Position numbers and translations under genes: made by a program. A model generated the notes under the pieces. It was given only the letters and a program-made list of their open reading frames with translations. It ran no database searches and was not told the origin of the DNA. 28,647 bases of DNA from an uncultured Bacilli bacterium (GTDB lineage Bacteria > Bacillota_I > Bacilli_A > RF39 > UBA660): the NCBI GenBank assembly GCA_934095865.1, contig CAKOKU010000013.1, forward strand, positions 1-28,647. Direction: 5' to 3'. Shown one piece after another: positions 7,113 through 15,983 of this stretch. Positions within the stretch are counted from its first letter, which is position 1. Every line of letters begins with the position of its first letter.

Positions 7113-7791
7113 AAAATTAATAATGTTGTTAAAAGAGAAGTATAGTGAGGTCTTTTTTATTGGTAGTGATGATAAGTTGCCACCACCACTTAGTAGAGAA
7201 GAAGAATTGGCCTATTTAATCAAAGCTCAAGCGGGAGATGTAGAAGCACGCAATGTTTTAATTGAACATAATTTACGTTTGGTAGTGTTTTTAGCTAAAA
7301 AGTATGAGTCGACAGGGTATGATTTAGAAGACTTAGTATCAATTGGTTCGATTGGCTTAATTAAAGGTATAAATACCTATAAAGTAGATAAAAATATTAA
7401 ATTAGCAACCTATGCTTCCCGATGTATAGCTAATGAAATATTAATGTTTATTAGAAAAAATAAGAAACGAAAGTCAGAAATCAGTTTAGAAGATGCTCTT
7501 AATTATGATAGTGAAGGTAATGAGTTACATTTAGAAGATGTTATGGGTACTGATGCTGATATTGTTGCCGATGAATTTGAAAGTAAAGAAGAGAAGCAAT
7601 TATTAACTAGTGAACTGCGGAATTTAGATTCTCGAGATAAAGAAATTATGATTATGCGGTATGGCCTTTATAATACGAAAGAATATACTCAAAAAGAAAT
7701 TGCTGATAAGTTGAATATTAGTCAGTCTTATATTTCGAGAATTGAAAAAAAGGTTATTAAACGATTAAAAAGTATGCTTCACTTAGCATAA
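7105..7791 (+). CDS. sigE: Sporulation sigma factor SigE (pro-protein)
   Basis: 228 aa mother-cell sigma factor. Region 2 reads ARNVLIEHNLRLVVFLAKKY then GYDLEDLVSIGSIGLIKGIN and KLATYASRCIANEILMFIR; region 4 has QKEIADKLNISQSYISRIEK. The pro-sequence ends in SEVFFIG, equivalent to the SpoIIGA cleavage site SDE|VYYIGG of B. subtilis, but the removable part is only about 15 residues instead of 27. The hallmark LPPPLS follows. The start ATG 7105 has TGGAGGAG upstream inside spoIIGA, so the protease and its substrate are translationally coupled. In Bacillus sigG comes next; here it is replaced by unrelated genes. Confidence 0.94.
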   Translation: MFKKLIMLLKEKYSEVFFIGSDDKLPPPLSREEELAYLIKAQAGDVEARNVLIEHNLRLVVFLAKKYESTGYDLEDLVSIGSIGLIKGINTYKVDKNIKLATYASRCIANEILMFIRKNKKRKSEISLEDALNYDSEGNELHLEDVMGTDADIVADEFESKEEKQLLTSELRNLDSRDKEIMIMRYGLYNTKEYTQKEIADKLNISQSYISRIEKKVIKRLKSMLHLA

Positions 7792-7800
7792 AGAGGTTGG

Positions 7801-7847
7801 AAATCTTAAATTATAGTTGATTTTAACTATTAATTTAGGATTTTTTT
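7801..7847 (+). terminator. Strong terminator after sigE
   Basis: An 18-base arm (7801-7818) pairs with 7825-7843 with one bulged T and one G-U, six-base loop, followed by T to 7847. The T-run runs directly into the next promoter. Confidence 0.85.
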
Positions 7848-7855
7848 GTTATAAT
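7847..7855 (+). promoter_or_regulatory. Extended -10 promoter of the BtaA-like gene pair
   Basis: TGTTATAAT: an extended -10 (TGn) and a perfect TATAAT at 7850-7855. No good -35 at 17 bases, since that region is the terminator arm. Initiation near 7862, about 22 bases before the ATG. Confidence 0.6.
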
Positions 7856-7883
7856 AGAGAAACTTAAGAAGGAGTTGATGTAA

Positions 7884-9113
7884 ATGGAGAGGGTAGTAAA
7901 AAGGTTAGAAGGGGTTAGTCATGATTCGGCTTATTATATAGCTTTGGCCCAAAAATGCTTAGATAATCATGGGAAAATAATTGATCCGGGCGCAATTACA
8001 GACAAAGCTAATGATTTTAGTAAAAATTATTTTGAACATAATCCACATTTTTATATTAATCCAACTGAAAAGTTATGTATGCAAGCTTTAGTTGGACAAG
8101 GGGATAAAGTAGCAACGGTGCTTGGAAGTGGTGATTTTGCTTTAGATGCCGTATATCAAGGTGCTAGTAGGGTGGATACTTTTGATATTAATGAATATCA
8201 GGAGGCTTTGGCTTCTATTAAAATAGCGTCGGCTGGTCTAATGAGTTATCAAGATTATATGAATTTTTATAGTGATCCTTTATCTGCTAAATATTTAGAT
8301 CCATTTCTATTTAAAAAAGTTCAAAAATCAGCAGATAACCATGATTCCTTTTCTTTTTTGAGTGCATTAATGGCCGTAAAAAGAATGGATGATATGTCTT
8401 TAAAAAGAAATAAAGTTTATCAATTAATTAAAGATATTGCTGCCCGTAAAAAAAATGGTGCTTCTTTAAGCAGTACAGAATATGAATTCATTATGTTTCT
8501 TATGAGTTTTGGCATTGATATAAATGATTATTTGAATTTAAGTGATATACAATTATATTATTTTATTAGCTTTATAAGTAATGATATTGTGTGTCATGTC
8601 TATGATATTATTATGGGTCAAGAATATAAACCTGTTAGTGGTGCTTATAATGAAGATAAAACGAGTTTTTCGAAGATGCAAGGGTTATTAGAGTCTGTAC
8701 CTATTTCATTTACACCTGGTAATATAACAACATTAAATGGTTTTGGTGGTATTGGTTATGATTCTATTTATTTATCCAATATTCCAGAATATTTTAATGA
8801 ATCTCAGTTTCTTCAAACTTTTCCAAATTTAATGGGATTGCTTCAGGATGATGGGATGATTGGTTATGTTGTTCAGAATATGAGTTTTGAAGAGCTACAA
8901 AATTGGTCGCTAGGCAAGCAAACTGCTGATTATGAAATGCTAATTCGAGCAGATAAAGAAAAAACTGTTGATGCCCTAAATATTCTTCGAAGAATGAATA
9001 GTCAGTTTGGTTTTGCATTTTTAAAAGCTAATTATGATGTTTCTTTAGAAAAATTATCTCCTAATAGTTCGTTTAAACCAGATGTTCTAGTTAGGGTAAG
9101 AAAAAGAAAATAA
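7884..9113 (+). CDS. BtaA/DUF3419-like SAM-dependent enzyme, copy 1
   Basis: 409 aa, soluble, no signal peptide. Residues around 65-115 form a Rossmann SAM-binding motif: GDKVATVLGSGDFALDAVYQGASRV, then FDINEYQEALASIKIA (acidic residue ending strand 2). A second conserved motif, YDSIYLSNIPEYF, lies near residue 290. This pattern resembles the DUF3419 family, whose known member BtaA moves the 3-amino-3-carboxypropyl group of S-adenosylmethionine onto diacylglycerol to start betaine lipid synthesis. The assignment rests on motifs only, so substrate and reaction are unproven. ATG 7884 has AAGGAG 10 bases upstream. It is followed after 34 bases by a diverged paralogue; copies share the SGDF.LDA.Y.GAS, SGAYNE/TGAYNE and YD(S/A)IYLSNIP motifs. 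Confidence 0.6.
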   Translation: MERVVKRLEGVSHDSAYYIALAQKCLDNHGKIIDPGAITDKANDFSKNYFEHNPHFYINPTEKLCMQALVGQGDKVATVLGSGDFALDAVYQGASRVDTFDINEYQEALASIKIASAGLMSYQDYMNFYSDPLSAKYLDPFLFKKVQKSADNHDSFSFLSALMAVKRMDDMSLKRNKVYQLIKDIAARKKNGASLSSTEYEFIMFLMSFGIDINDYLNLSDIQLYYFISFISNDIVCHVYDIIMGQEYKPVSGAYNEDKTSFSKMQGLLESVPISFTPGNITTLNGFGGIGYDSIYLSNIPEYFNESQFLQTFPNLMGLLQDDGMIGYVVQNMSFEELQNWSLGKQTADYEMLIRADKEKTVDALNILRRMNSQFGFAFLKANYDVSLEKLSPNSSFKPDVLVRVRKRK

Positions 9114-9147
9114 GTAATTAGTTAAAAAATAAATTAGGGGGGAATTT

Positions 9148-10410
9148 ATGGAATATGAAATAATAAAAGATATAAATGGTGAACATAAAAATAAAACTTA
9201 CTATCAGATGCTTGGCAGACAATGGGTAAAGATGGTTCAAAGTTCTCATGAAGAAGCAAAGGCTTCTGCAACTTCAAATTGTAGTAGTAATAATTTTAAT
9301 AATAGGACAAGTTTCTATTTGAATCCAACAGAAGAATTAAATTTGGGTGCCTTTATTACACCTGGCAGTAGAGTTTTAACAGTTCTTAGTAGTGGTGATT
9401 TTGTTTTAGATGCAATATATCATGGTGCGAGTGAAGTCGTAACTTTTGATGTGAATAAATATCAGTTACCTGTGGCGGCTGCTAAATTAAGAATGGCCAA
9501 TACAGTGTCATTTCCTGAATTCATGCAATTTTTTACGGAAAGTATTTCACCAAGGCATTTAAATTCAGATTTCTTTAATCAAGTTTATGAAAATGATAAA
9601 TCTTATCCAGCTTATGCCTTCTTAAAAATTTTAATGGATAGAAAAAAAGAAGAAGAGAGTGCTTTACATAATGATTTTATCTATAAAAAGCTTTTGGCTT
9701 TACAATCACGCTTACTTTGTGGGGAAAGATTAACTATTGAAGATAATTGGTTATTAAATGCTTGCCGAGGCAGCCAAATAAGTGCTGATGTTATAAGATA
9801 TGCTGATGATAAAGTTTTAAATAAGATTGTTTGGCTGTTAACTGGTAAGACTTATCCGGTGTTTTATGAATCAATTTCTGGCCGTGCTTATGATAGTATA
9901 ACTGGAGCTTATAATGAATCAGCTAGAAGTTTTGCTAAAACGCAAGCAAATTTTGAAGGAGCATCAATTTGGTATGCTAACCAAGATATTAGAACCGTTG
10001 ATAAGATAAATCAAAAAGACGGGTATGATGCTATATATTTGTCAAATATTCCTGATTATTTAGAGCATGAAGAGTTTTGTCAATTAGTGACTAGTAAATT
10101 AATGCCACTGTTAACTGAAAATGGTCAATTAGTTTATTTATGTCATAGTACAGATAATTCTGGTTTAACGAAACCAATTACTCAAGAAGATGAAGTAAAT
10201 TTATGTAAAGCCCGTTTTTTTGCTTCATTTAATCATGAAGCCGCTATTAGTTTAAGAAGTTATGTTTATGGCAGATATAATTATCATCAATTAAAAGAAA
10301 TGTATGATGTGTCTTTAAGTGAAGTTAAATCAGTAGATGAAATAATATATGGAAATACTTTTAATGAAAATAAACCATATTCTTTAATTAGAGTTAGAAA
10401 TAAACGTTAA
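9148..10410 (+). CDS. BtaA/DUF3419-like SAM-dependent enzyme, copy 2
   Basis: 420 aa paralogue of the preceding protein, full length, with the same motif order: NPTEELNLGAFI, SRVLTVLSSGDFVLDAIYHGAS, FDVNKYQLPVAAAKLRMA, TGAYNESARSFAKTQ, YDAIYLSNIPDYL and a C-terminal YDVSLSEV. Overall identity to copy 1 looks low outside these motifs, so the duplication is old and the two may form a heterodimer or act on different substrates. It has a very strong ribosome binding site (AGGGGGG) before ATG 9148 and no promoter or terminator in the 34-base gap, so both are probably one transcript. The function is inferred only from the fold and could be another SAM-dependent transferase. Confidence 0.6.
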   Translation: MEYEIIKDINGEHKNKTYYQMLGRQWVKMVQSSHEEAKASATSNCSSNNFNNRTSFYLNPTEELNLGAFITPGSRVLTVLSSGDFVLDAIYHGASEVVTFDVNKYQLPVAAAKLRMANTVSFPEFMQFFTESISPRHLNSDFFNQVYENDKSYPAYAFLKILMDRKKEEESALHNDFIYKKLLALQSRLLCGERLTIEDNWLLNACRGSQISADVIRYADDKVLNKIVWLLTGKTYPVFYESISGRAYDSITGAYNESARSFAKTQANFEGASIWYANQDIRTVDKINQKDGYDAIYLSNIPDYLEHEEFCQLVTSKLMPLLTENGQLVYLCHSTDNSGLTKPITQEDEVNLCKARFFASFNHEAAISLRSYVYGRYNYHQLKEMYDVSLSEVKSVDEIIYGNTFNENKPYSLIRVRNKR

Positions 10411-10440
10411 TAGATAGTTTTTAAAAAGCTTTAAAGATGA

Positions 10441-10446
10441 TATAAT
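10441..10446 (+). promoter_or_regulatory. Possible -10 of the ABC transporter gene
   Basis: Perfect TATAAT 46 bases before the ATG. The matching -35 position (10418-10423, TTTTTA) is poor, so this is tentative. Confidence 0.4.
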
Positions 10447-10491
10447 GAAGAAGCTTGCTAAAAAATCATAATTGTAAAGGAGTGAAAAATT

Positions 10492-12258
10492 ATGGCTGTT
10501 GTAGAAAAAGAAAAAACACCAAATCGTGGTATTTGGAAAAATTTAAAAACAACATATAAATATGCCAAAAGTGGTAGAAAATATTTAATGTTGTTCATGC
10601 TTGCTAATGTATTATTAACAATTATCTCAGTTGTTGTTCCAATTATAGTGGCAAAAAGATTAATTGTATTGACAAGTGGTTTTTATCAGAAGTTACTAGG
10701 AATTATTTTCTTGATATTTGTTATTGAAATTTCTAGAAATATTGTAAGATATTTTGCTAATTATTCTTATAATAAGTTTTATTATGACGTAAGAAGAAAT
10801 TTACAAATCGAATTAACAAGAGAAACGTTGAAAATAACGCAAAAAGATTTAAACAATAATTCAAGTGGAGTTTTTATTGAACGAATAAATAATGACACAG
10901 ATAATTTGACAGATATTTTTACATCATTAATAGATTACTTGACTAGTATTATTGGCAATTTGGGTATTTTAATTAGTGTGTTTTTTATTAATGTTTATTT
11001 AGGTTTAGCGTATGTATTTTTAATTGTTATTATCATTTTATATAATAAGTATGCTAGTAATATAAATTATAAAAATCGTAAGACTTGGAAAAAGAGTAGA
11101 GAAAAGACTGGTGGTTTTGTTTCAGAAATTGTTAGAGGTGCCAAAGATATAAAAATACTAGATGCCGAAGAGTCATTTTTAAGTAAAGTTAATGAATGTA
11201 TGGAAGATACTAATAATGTATCTTATAAATATCAACGTACACGTGCTACCTTACGTTTGTTTGGTGGTTCGATTAGAGATGTTGGTGATTTATTAATAAG
11301 TATTTTGATTTATTTATTATTAATTTCTAATTTGTTATCAGTAGAATCGGTTTTAATTATTTATAATTATCATGATAGACTTACTTGGACAGCTGATTGG
11401 ATTGAACAGATATATGAAATATTGAAGCAATTTAATTTAGCAGCTAATCGTATATTTGGGGTTTTGGAAGAAAATGAATTTGAAAAAGAAACTTTTGGTA
11501 CGAAGAACTTAAAAAATTTCAAGGGTAATATTGAATTTAAGAATGTTTGTTTTTCTTATGAAGATGATATGCCTGTCTTAAATAATCTTTCTTTGAAAAT
11601 AGATGCTAATGAAACTGTTGGTTTTGTTGGACCAAGTGGGGCTGGGAAATCGACCATTTTTAACTTGATAAGTGCTATTAATAAGCCTAATAGTGGGCAA
11701 ATAACTTTTGATGGAGTGGATATTAATAGTCTTAATAAAACATCAATTCGTGGCAACTTATCTGTTATTAGTCAAAATGCTTATATTTTTAATATGAGTA
11801 TTATGGATAATTTAAAAGTAATTAAAGCAGATGCTAGTGAAGAAGAAATTAAAGAAGCTTGTCGTTTGGCTTGCTTGGATGAATTTATTGAGTCTCTTCC
11901 AAATAAATATGATACAATTGTTGGTGAAGGTGGCGTTACTTTATCAGGCGGTCAAAAGCAACGTCTAGCCATCGCCAGAGCCTTACTTTTAAAAACAGAA
12001 GTATTACTTTTTGATGAAGCAACAAGTGCTCTTGATAATGAAACTCAAACTAAAATTCAAGAAGCAATAAATAATTTAAAAGGCGAGTATACGATTCTTA
12101 TTATTGCTCATCGTCTTTCAACAATAATAGATGCCAATAAAATATTTGTTATTAATGATGGCAAAGTAGAATGTAGTGGTACTCATCAAGAATTATTAAA
12201 AAATAGTAAAACTTATAGCAGGTTATATACTAAAGAGAATCAGGAAAATAATAATTAG
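10492..12258 (+). CDS. ABC exporter, fused membrane and ATPase domains
   Basis: 588 aa half-transporter of the type IV exporter fold (MsbA/MDR-like). Residues about 30-310 form the six-helix membrane domain; the C-terminal ATPase has Walker A GPSGAGKST (380-388), the signature LSGGQKQR (from 484), Walker B LLFDEATSALD (about 505-514) and the H-loop IAHRLST. All catalytic residues are intact, so a homodimer should be active. The substrate cannot be told from the sequence; lipids, peptides and drugs are all possible. ATG 10492 has AAAGGAGTG upstream. It stands as a single transcription unit, with a strong terminator just after it. The SAM-dependent enzymes lie upstream, but any functional link is a guess. 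Confidence 0.9.
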   Translation: MAVVEKEKTPNRGIWKNLKTTYKYAKSGRKYLMLFMLANVLLTIISVVVPIIVAKRLIVLTSGFYQKLLGIIFLIFVIEISRNIVRYFANYSYNKFYYDVRRNLQIELTRETLKITQKDLNNNSSGVFIERINNDTDNLTDIFTSLIDYLTSIIGNLGILISVFFINVYLGLAYVFLIVIIILYNKYASNINYKNRKTWKKSREKTGGFVSEIVRGAKDIKILDAEESFLSKVNECMEDTNNVSYKYQRTRATLRLFGGSIRDVGDLLISILIYLLLISNLLSVESVLIIYNYHDRLTWTADWIEQIYEILKQFNLAANRIFGVLEENEFEKETFGTKNLKNFKGNIEFKNVCFSYEDDMPVLNNLSLKIDANETVGFVGPSGAGKSTIFNLISAINKPNSGQITFDGVDINSLNKTSIRGNLSVISQNAYIFNMSIMDNLKVIKADASEEEIKEACRLACLDEFIESLPNKYDTIVGEGGVTLSGGQKQRLAIARALLLKTEVLLFDEATSALDNETQTKIQEAINNLKGEYTILIIAHRLSTIIDANKIFVINDGKVECSGTHQELLKNSKTYSRLYTKENQENNN

Positions 12259-12262
12259 AAGC

Positions 12263-12305
12263 AAGATTTACAAAATTATTTATTAATTTTTGTAAGTCTT
12301 TTTTT
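12263..12305 (+). terminator. Terminator after the ABC exporter
   Basis: AAGATTTACAAAA (12263-12275) pairs with TTTTGTAAGTCTT (12288-12300), 13 pairs with one G-U, followed by T-rich sequence to 12305. Confidence 0.88.
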
Positions 12306-12343
12306 GATGATATTAATTTATATTTAAAAAAGTTATTAGCTTG

Positions 12344-12352
12344 TGATATGAT
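12344..12352 (+). promoter_or_regulatory. Extended -10 promoter of the DUF2207-like gene
   Basis: TGATATGAT, an extended -10 with TATGAT at 12347-12352, about 76 bases before the ATG at 12428. There is no clear -35. Confidence 0.4.
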
Positions 12353-12427
12353 ATTGTATGAAATATAGATGATGTGTTTTATGGATGAAGATGCTAGTTA
12401 TTAATTTTTAAAGATGGAGATATTTAT

Positions 12428-13627
12428 ATGTTGTTAAAAGTTTTAAGTTCTATTTTTGTGATTAATTTATTTTGGTTTTTTCTTGCTGGTTGGTCAACGG
12501 TTGCTCCTAATAAGTGGGAATATCTACTGTATTTAGTACCGGTATTTTATGTTCTTTTAGATTTTATTTATTTATGGAATTATTTCTTTGTAAAAGATGG
12601 TAAACCGGTTGATACAGTCGAGTTTATGCCGCCTGAGGGATTAAATAGTTTAGAAATTGCCTATATTTATAGAAGAAATATAAATGATTATGATGTTCTT
12701 TCTTTAGTAATCTCTTTTATTTGTGCTGGCTATATGAAAATGATTAAAAGTGAACCTTTAGATGATGTAGGAAATTATAAGATAATAAAATTAAAGGAAT
12801 ATGAGGGAACAAATATAATAGAAAAGAATTATTTAAATGGGTTATTTTTGGATGAGGATGGTAACTCATGTAATGAAGTGACTTTAAGAACTTTTAAAAA
12901 TAATTTCTATAAAATGAATTCTAGTGTGAAAAGGTTAACAAAAAAGAAATTACAAAATAAAATTTTTGGCAAAAACTTGGGGTTATCAAATGCTTTTCTT
13001 ATCCTTAGAGTAATGATAACTAATTTAATTATTGTTGCTTTACCTATGTGGAAATATAATGAGACATATGGTCAAGTTGCAGTTGTATTAAATATTTGTT
13101 TCTTTGGAACTTGGTTATGCTTAGGTGATGTTATTTCCGATGCTATTTTCGAAGCTGACGTTAATACCCTTAAAGCTACTAATAAATTTACAAAAATATT
13201 CGATTTATTATTAATTCTTTTAGCAATAGCACTATATGGATATATTGATTTAATGTTCGCCTTTAATCAAAGTACACTTTATACCTTTGGGTATATGCTT
13301 GGTTTTCTTTGTATTTTTGAAATGCTTTCTTTTGCTATATTATCACCAAAGCGAACCACTTATGGCGGTAATTTGTATGGAAAAATAAAGGGCTTTCGCG
13401 ATTTTTTAGAAACAGCTAGAAAAGATGAGTTGGATAATCTAACTAAGACTAACCCAAGGTATTTATATGATATTTTACCTTATGCTTTTGCATTGAAAAT
13501 CTTTGGGAATAGTAATCTTCTAACTCAGTTAGAATCGCAACAGGCATCAATTACAGTACGTACTTTTGCTATCTGTTTTGATATTATAATGCCTTCTTTA
13601 GAAGAAAAAGAAAAGTCATTGTCTTAG
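12428..13627 (+). CDS. DUF2207-type membrane protein lacking the N-terminal domain
   Basis: 399 aa protein with membrane segments near residues 1-20, 30-50, 190-235 and 255-305. The cytoplasmic part contains PPEGLNSLEIAYI near residue 68 and the C-terminal motif IKGFRDFLETARKDELDNL ... YLYDILPYAFAL. This pairing is the signature of the C-terminal half of DUF2207 membrane proteins. The roughly 200-residue extracellular beta domain that normally precedes it is absent. Family function is unknown. ATG 12428 has GATGGAGA upstream. The 3' end faces an acyltransferase gene on the opposite strand, 6 bases away, and the two share one hairpin. Confidence 0.75.
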   Translation: MLLKVLSSIFVINLFWFFLAGWSTVAPNKWEYLLYLVPVFYVLLDFIYLWNYFFVKDGKPVDTVEFMPPEGLNSLEIAYIYRRNINDYDVLSLVISFICAGYMKMIKSEPLDDVGNYKIIKLKEYEGTNIIEKNYLNGLFLDEDGNSCNEVTLRTFKNNFYKMNSSVKRLTKKKLQNKIFGKNLGLSNAFLILRVMITNLIIVALPMWKYNETYGQVAVVLNICFFGTWLCLGDVISDAIFEADVNTLKATNKFTKIFDLLLILLAIALYGYIDLMFAFNQSTLYTFGYMLGFLCIFEMLSFAILSPKRTTYGGNLYGKIKGFRDFLETARKDELDNLTKTNPRYLYDILPYAFALKIFGNSNLLTQLESQQASITVRTFAICFDIIMPSLEEKEKSLS

Positions 13628-13648
13628 ATGTTATTACAATGGCTTTTT
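13611..13648. terminator. Shared bidirectional terminator
   Basis: AAGTCATTGT (13613-13622) pairs with ACAATGGCTT (13636-13645) with one G-U. It is flanked by A on the left and T on the right, so it can stop transcription from both sides. The arms overlap the 3' ends of both convergent genes. Confidence 0.8.
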
Positions 13649-14395
13649 TTCGTATTTTACATATTCGTAGGTACTATTTTGACTTCTTTCTTGCATGGTA
13701 TTATATATTTGATCACGTAGTGAGGCAGCTTTTTCCTTAGCTGTTTGACCTTCTTGGGGATAGAAAGGGCCATCAAAATATACTGTTGTTTTGGGCTTTT
13801 TAAAAAATTTACTTTTTTGATAAGTGGTAGTCATACAAAAACTGGGAACGTTATCCTTTATGGGGAATTTAAAAGAAGAAGTTGGTAAGGGACGAATCTT
13901 GGTATACCATGGCCAAACATGAGCTTCAGGGTAAATAGTAATAACGTTTTTTTTAACTAATAGACTCATAGCATTAAATAAATTCTTTTTCTCATGGATT
14001 TTATTTGGGATGGGAAGTGCCCCAACAAAGGGGAGAATTTTGCCTAATATAGGAATACCTAAATTAGCGGTACTGACAACACAATAGTTCTTTTTTGGAG
14101 CAGTGGCTAAAAGAGGTATTAAGGCATCACCAATTGGTTGAGTATGATTTCCAAATAAATAATATCCTTCTTGTTTTTTTAGAATTTCTTTATTTTTAAA
14201 GGTAACGTGTAATATTAATTTGCAGTAAATTACAGCAAAAATGTAAGCAAAAAAATATAAAATACGAGAAATAATTTTGTAAAAGATACTTTTATTAAGC
14301 CATTTGTAGTTATCTTTTAATTTAAAATCTTGCTTGGCCGAGGTTACAAAATCATCACTATACTCATCATAATATTGGGTTTTGTTATTATCCAC
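13634..14395 (-). CDS. PlsC-like lysophospholipid acyltransferase
   Basis: 253 aa membrane-associated acyltransferase, probably adding an acyl chain to lysophosphatidic acid or a related lipid. A hydrophobic segment lies near residues 40-60. The catalytic block reads GNHTQPIGDAL; His and Asp are separated by five residues instead of the canonical four of NHX4D. The later block IYPEAHVWPWYTKIRPL replaces the usual FPEGTRS-type motif. Both changes occur together and look like a subfamily variant rather than damage. The start is GTG at 14395 with AGAGGG 8 bases upstream. It is transcribed divergently from lysS, sharing a 100-base promoter region. Confidence 0.75.
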   Translation of the reverse strand: MDNNKTQYYDEYSDDFVTSAKQDFKLKDNYKWLNKSIFYKIISRILYFFAYIFAVIYCKLILHVTFKNKEILKKQEGYYLFGNHTQPIGDALIPLLATAPKKNYCVVSTANLGIPILGKILPFVGALPIPNKIHEKKNLFNAMSLLVKKNVITIYPEAHVWPWYTKIRPLPTSSFKFPIKDNVPSFCMTTTYQKSKFFKKPKTTVYFDGPFYPQEGQTAKEKAASLRDQIYNTMQERSQNSTYEYVKYEKKPL

Positions 14396-14418
14396 TTTAT
14401 TCCCTCTTTTCTTTAGTA

Positions 14419-14427
14419 AATATTATA
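14419..14427 (-). promoter_or_regulatory. Promoter of the acyltransferase gene
   Basis: ATTATA at 14422-14427 is TATAAT on the minus strand, preceded there by TGC, an extended -10 element. It lies 27 bases upstream of the GTG start. No convincing -35 was found. Confidence 0.5.
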
Positions 14428-14446
14428 GCACAAACCCAATAATTAA

Positions 14447-14475
14447 TTGACTAATTATCTTAATTTAGTTATAAT
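14447..14475 (+). promoter_or_regulatory. Sigma-A promoter of lysS
   Basis: TTGACT (14447-14452), a 17-base spacer and a perfect TATAAT (14470-14475), 21 bases before the ATG. The leader is too short for a T-box. Confidence 0.85.
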
Positions 14476-14495
14476 TTGATAGAAAGAAATGAGAG

Positions 14496-15983
14496 ATGTT
14501 TATGCGAAAGTTAACTGAGCAAGAAATAGTAAGAAGAGAAAAGTTAGAGGAGATAAAAAAAGTATGTAATCCATATCCTGATAGTTTTAAAAGAACGCAT
14601 ACTTTAAAAGAAGCGCGTACGTTAGATGATGGTACAACAAATGTTAGAGTATGTGGTCGTGCTATATTTATGCGTAAAATGGGAAAATTATCTTTTGTTC
14701 GTATTAGAGATTTAGAAGCCGATTTACAATTGGAATTTAAAATTGATGAAGTAGGAGAAGAGGCCTATGCTTTCTTTAAGAAATTAATTGATTCTGGTGA
14801 TTTTATTGGGGCAGAAGGTGAAATGTTTACGACACAAACTGGAGAGAAGACCTTAAGAGTTCATGAGTTTACATTTTTAGGAAAATCTTTAAAACCGCTT
14901 CCAGAAAAATTCCACGGTTTAACAGATACAGAATTAAAGTACCGTCAACGTTATGTTGATTTAATAATGAATGAAGATAGCCGTAGAGTATTTTTAGGTC
15001 GTAGTAAATTTTATTCATTTTTACATAGATATTTAGATAATCATGGTTTTTTAGAAGTAGAAACTCCAATTATGCAAACAGCTGTCAGTGGTGCGGCTGC
15101 CAAACCTTTCTTCACTCATCATAATGCTCTTGATTTAGATATGAATTTACGTATAGCTCCTGAAACTTATTTGAAACAATGTATAGCAGCAGGCTTTGAT
15201 CGTGTTTATGAAGTTGCTAAATGTTTTAGAAATGAAGGAATGGATACAGAGCATTTACAAGAGTTTACACAAGTAGAATGGTATGTTGCTTATTGGAACT
15301 TTGAAGATACTATAATTTTCTTCCAAGACTTTATTCGTAATGCCTTATTAGAATTAGTTGGAACAACAACTATTAATTATCGTGATAATGTTTTAGATTT
15401 TGGTAAGGAAAATTGGGACCGTATTAATTATATTGAAGCAATGGAAGAGTTACTTGGAAAGAACTTCTTAGATATTGAAAATCCTGAAGAATTGAAACAA
15501 TTAGTTGTAGATAAAGGCTTATTTACTATGGCTGATATGGCAGATTACAAATCTTTAAGTCAAATCATTGATTTTGTTTATAAAAAGAAGATCCGCGCTA
15601 ATATAGTTGGCCCAACAATTCTTTATAATTATCCAGCTGTTTTAAAACCACTTGCTAGAAGAAATGACAAAGATAAATCAGCAGTTGATGTTTTCCAAGT
15701 AGTTGTATGTGGTACAGAAATTTGTAACGCTTACTCTGAGTTAGTTGATCCTGAAATTCAAAGACAAAATTTTGTATTACAGGCCGAGGCTAAGAGTCAA
15801 GGTGATGATGAAACAATGGAACTTGATGAAGACTTTATGGGTGCAATGGAACAAGGTATGCCACCTATCTCTGGTTTAGGTTTTGGTATTGACCGTCTAA
15901 TGATGTTGATTTATAATCAAGAGTCAATTCGTGATGTTGTATTATTCCCAATAATGAAACAAAAAGATAATCAAGGAGAGTAG
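14496..15983 (+). CDS. lysS: Lysyl-tRNA synthetase, class II
   Basis: 495 aa enzyme charging tRNA-Lys in the cytoplasm. Residues about 50-140 are the OB-fold anticodon-binding domain (NVRVCGRAIFMRKMGKLSFVRI). The class II catalytic core follows: motif 1 around YRQRYVDL, motif 2 CFRNEGMDTEHLQEFTQVEWY and motif 3 GLGFGIDRLMMLIYN. The motif 2 loop is odd: most bacterial LysRS have HNPEFT followed by E-L/F-Y, here HLQEFTQVEW. The ATP- and lysine-binding Arg and Glu residues are kept, so activity is expected. The start may be ATG 14496 or the in-frame ATG 14502, with GAGAG just upstream of the first. It has its own promoter and a terminator overlapping its stop. Confidence 0.95.
   Translation: MFMRKLTEQEIVRREKLEEIKKVCNPYPDSFKRTHTLKEARTLDDGTTNVRVCGRAIFMRKMGKLSFVRIRDLEADLQLEFKIDEVGEEAYAFFKKLIDSGDFIGAEGEMFTTQTGEKTLRVHEFTFLGKSLKPLPEKFHGLTDTELKYRQRYVDLIMNEDSRRVFLGRSKFYSFLHRYLDNHGFLEVETPIMQTAVSGAAAKPFFTHHNALDLDMNLRIAPETYLKQCIAAGFDRVYEVAKCFRNEGMDTEHLQEFTQVEWYVAYWNFEDTIIFFQDFIRNALLELVGTTTINYRDNVLDFGKENWDRINYIEAMEELLGKNFLDIENPEELKQLVVDKGLFTMADMADYKSLSQIIDFVYKKKIRANIVGPTILYNYPAVLKPLARRNDKDKSAVDVFQVVVCGTEICNAYSELVDPEIQRQNFVLQAEAKSQGDDETMELDEDFMGAMEQGMPPISGLGFGIDRLMMLIYNQESIRDVVLFPIMKQKDNQGE

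Noticed and set aside
14396..14495. T-box leader before lysS
   Set aside because: The leader from the promoter is about 20 bases, and no specifier loop or T-box sequence is seen.
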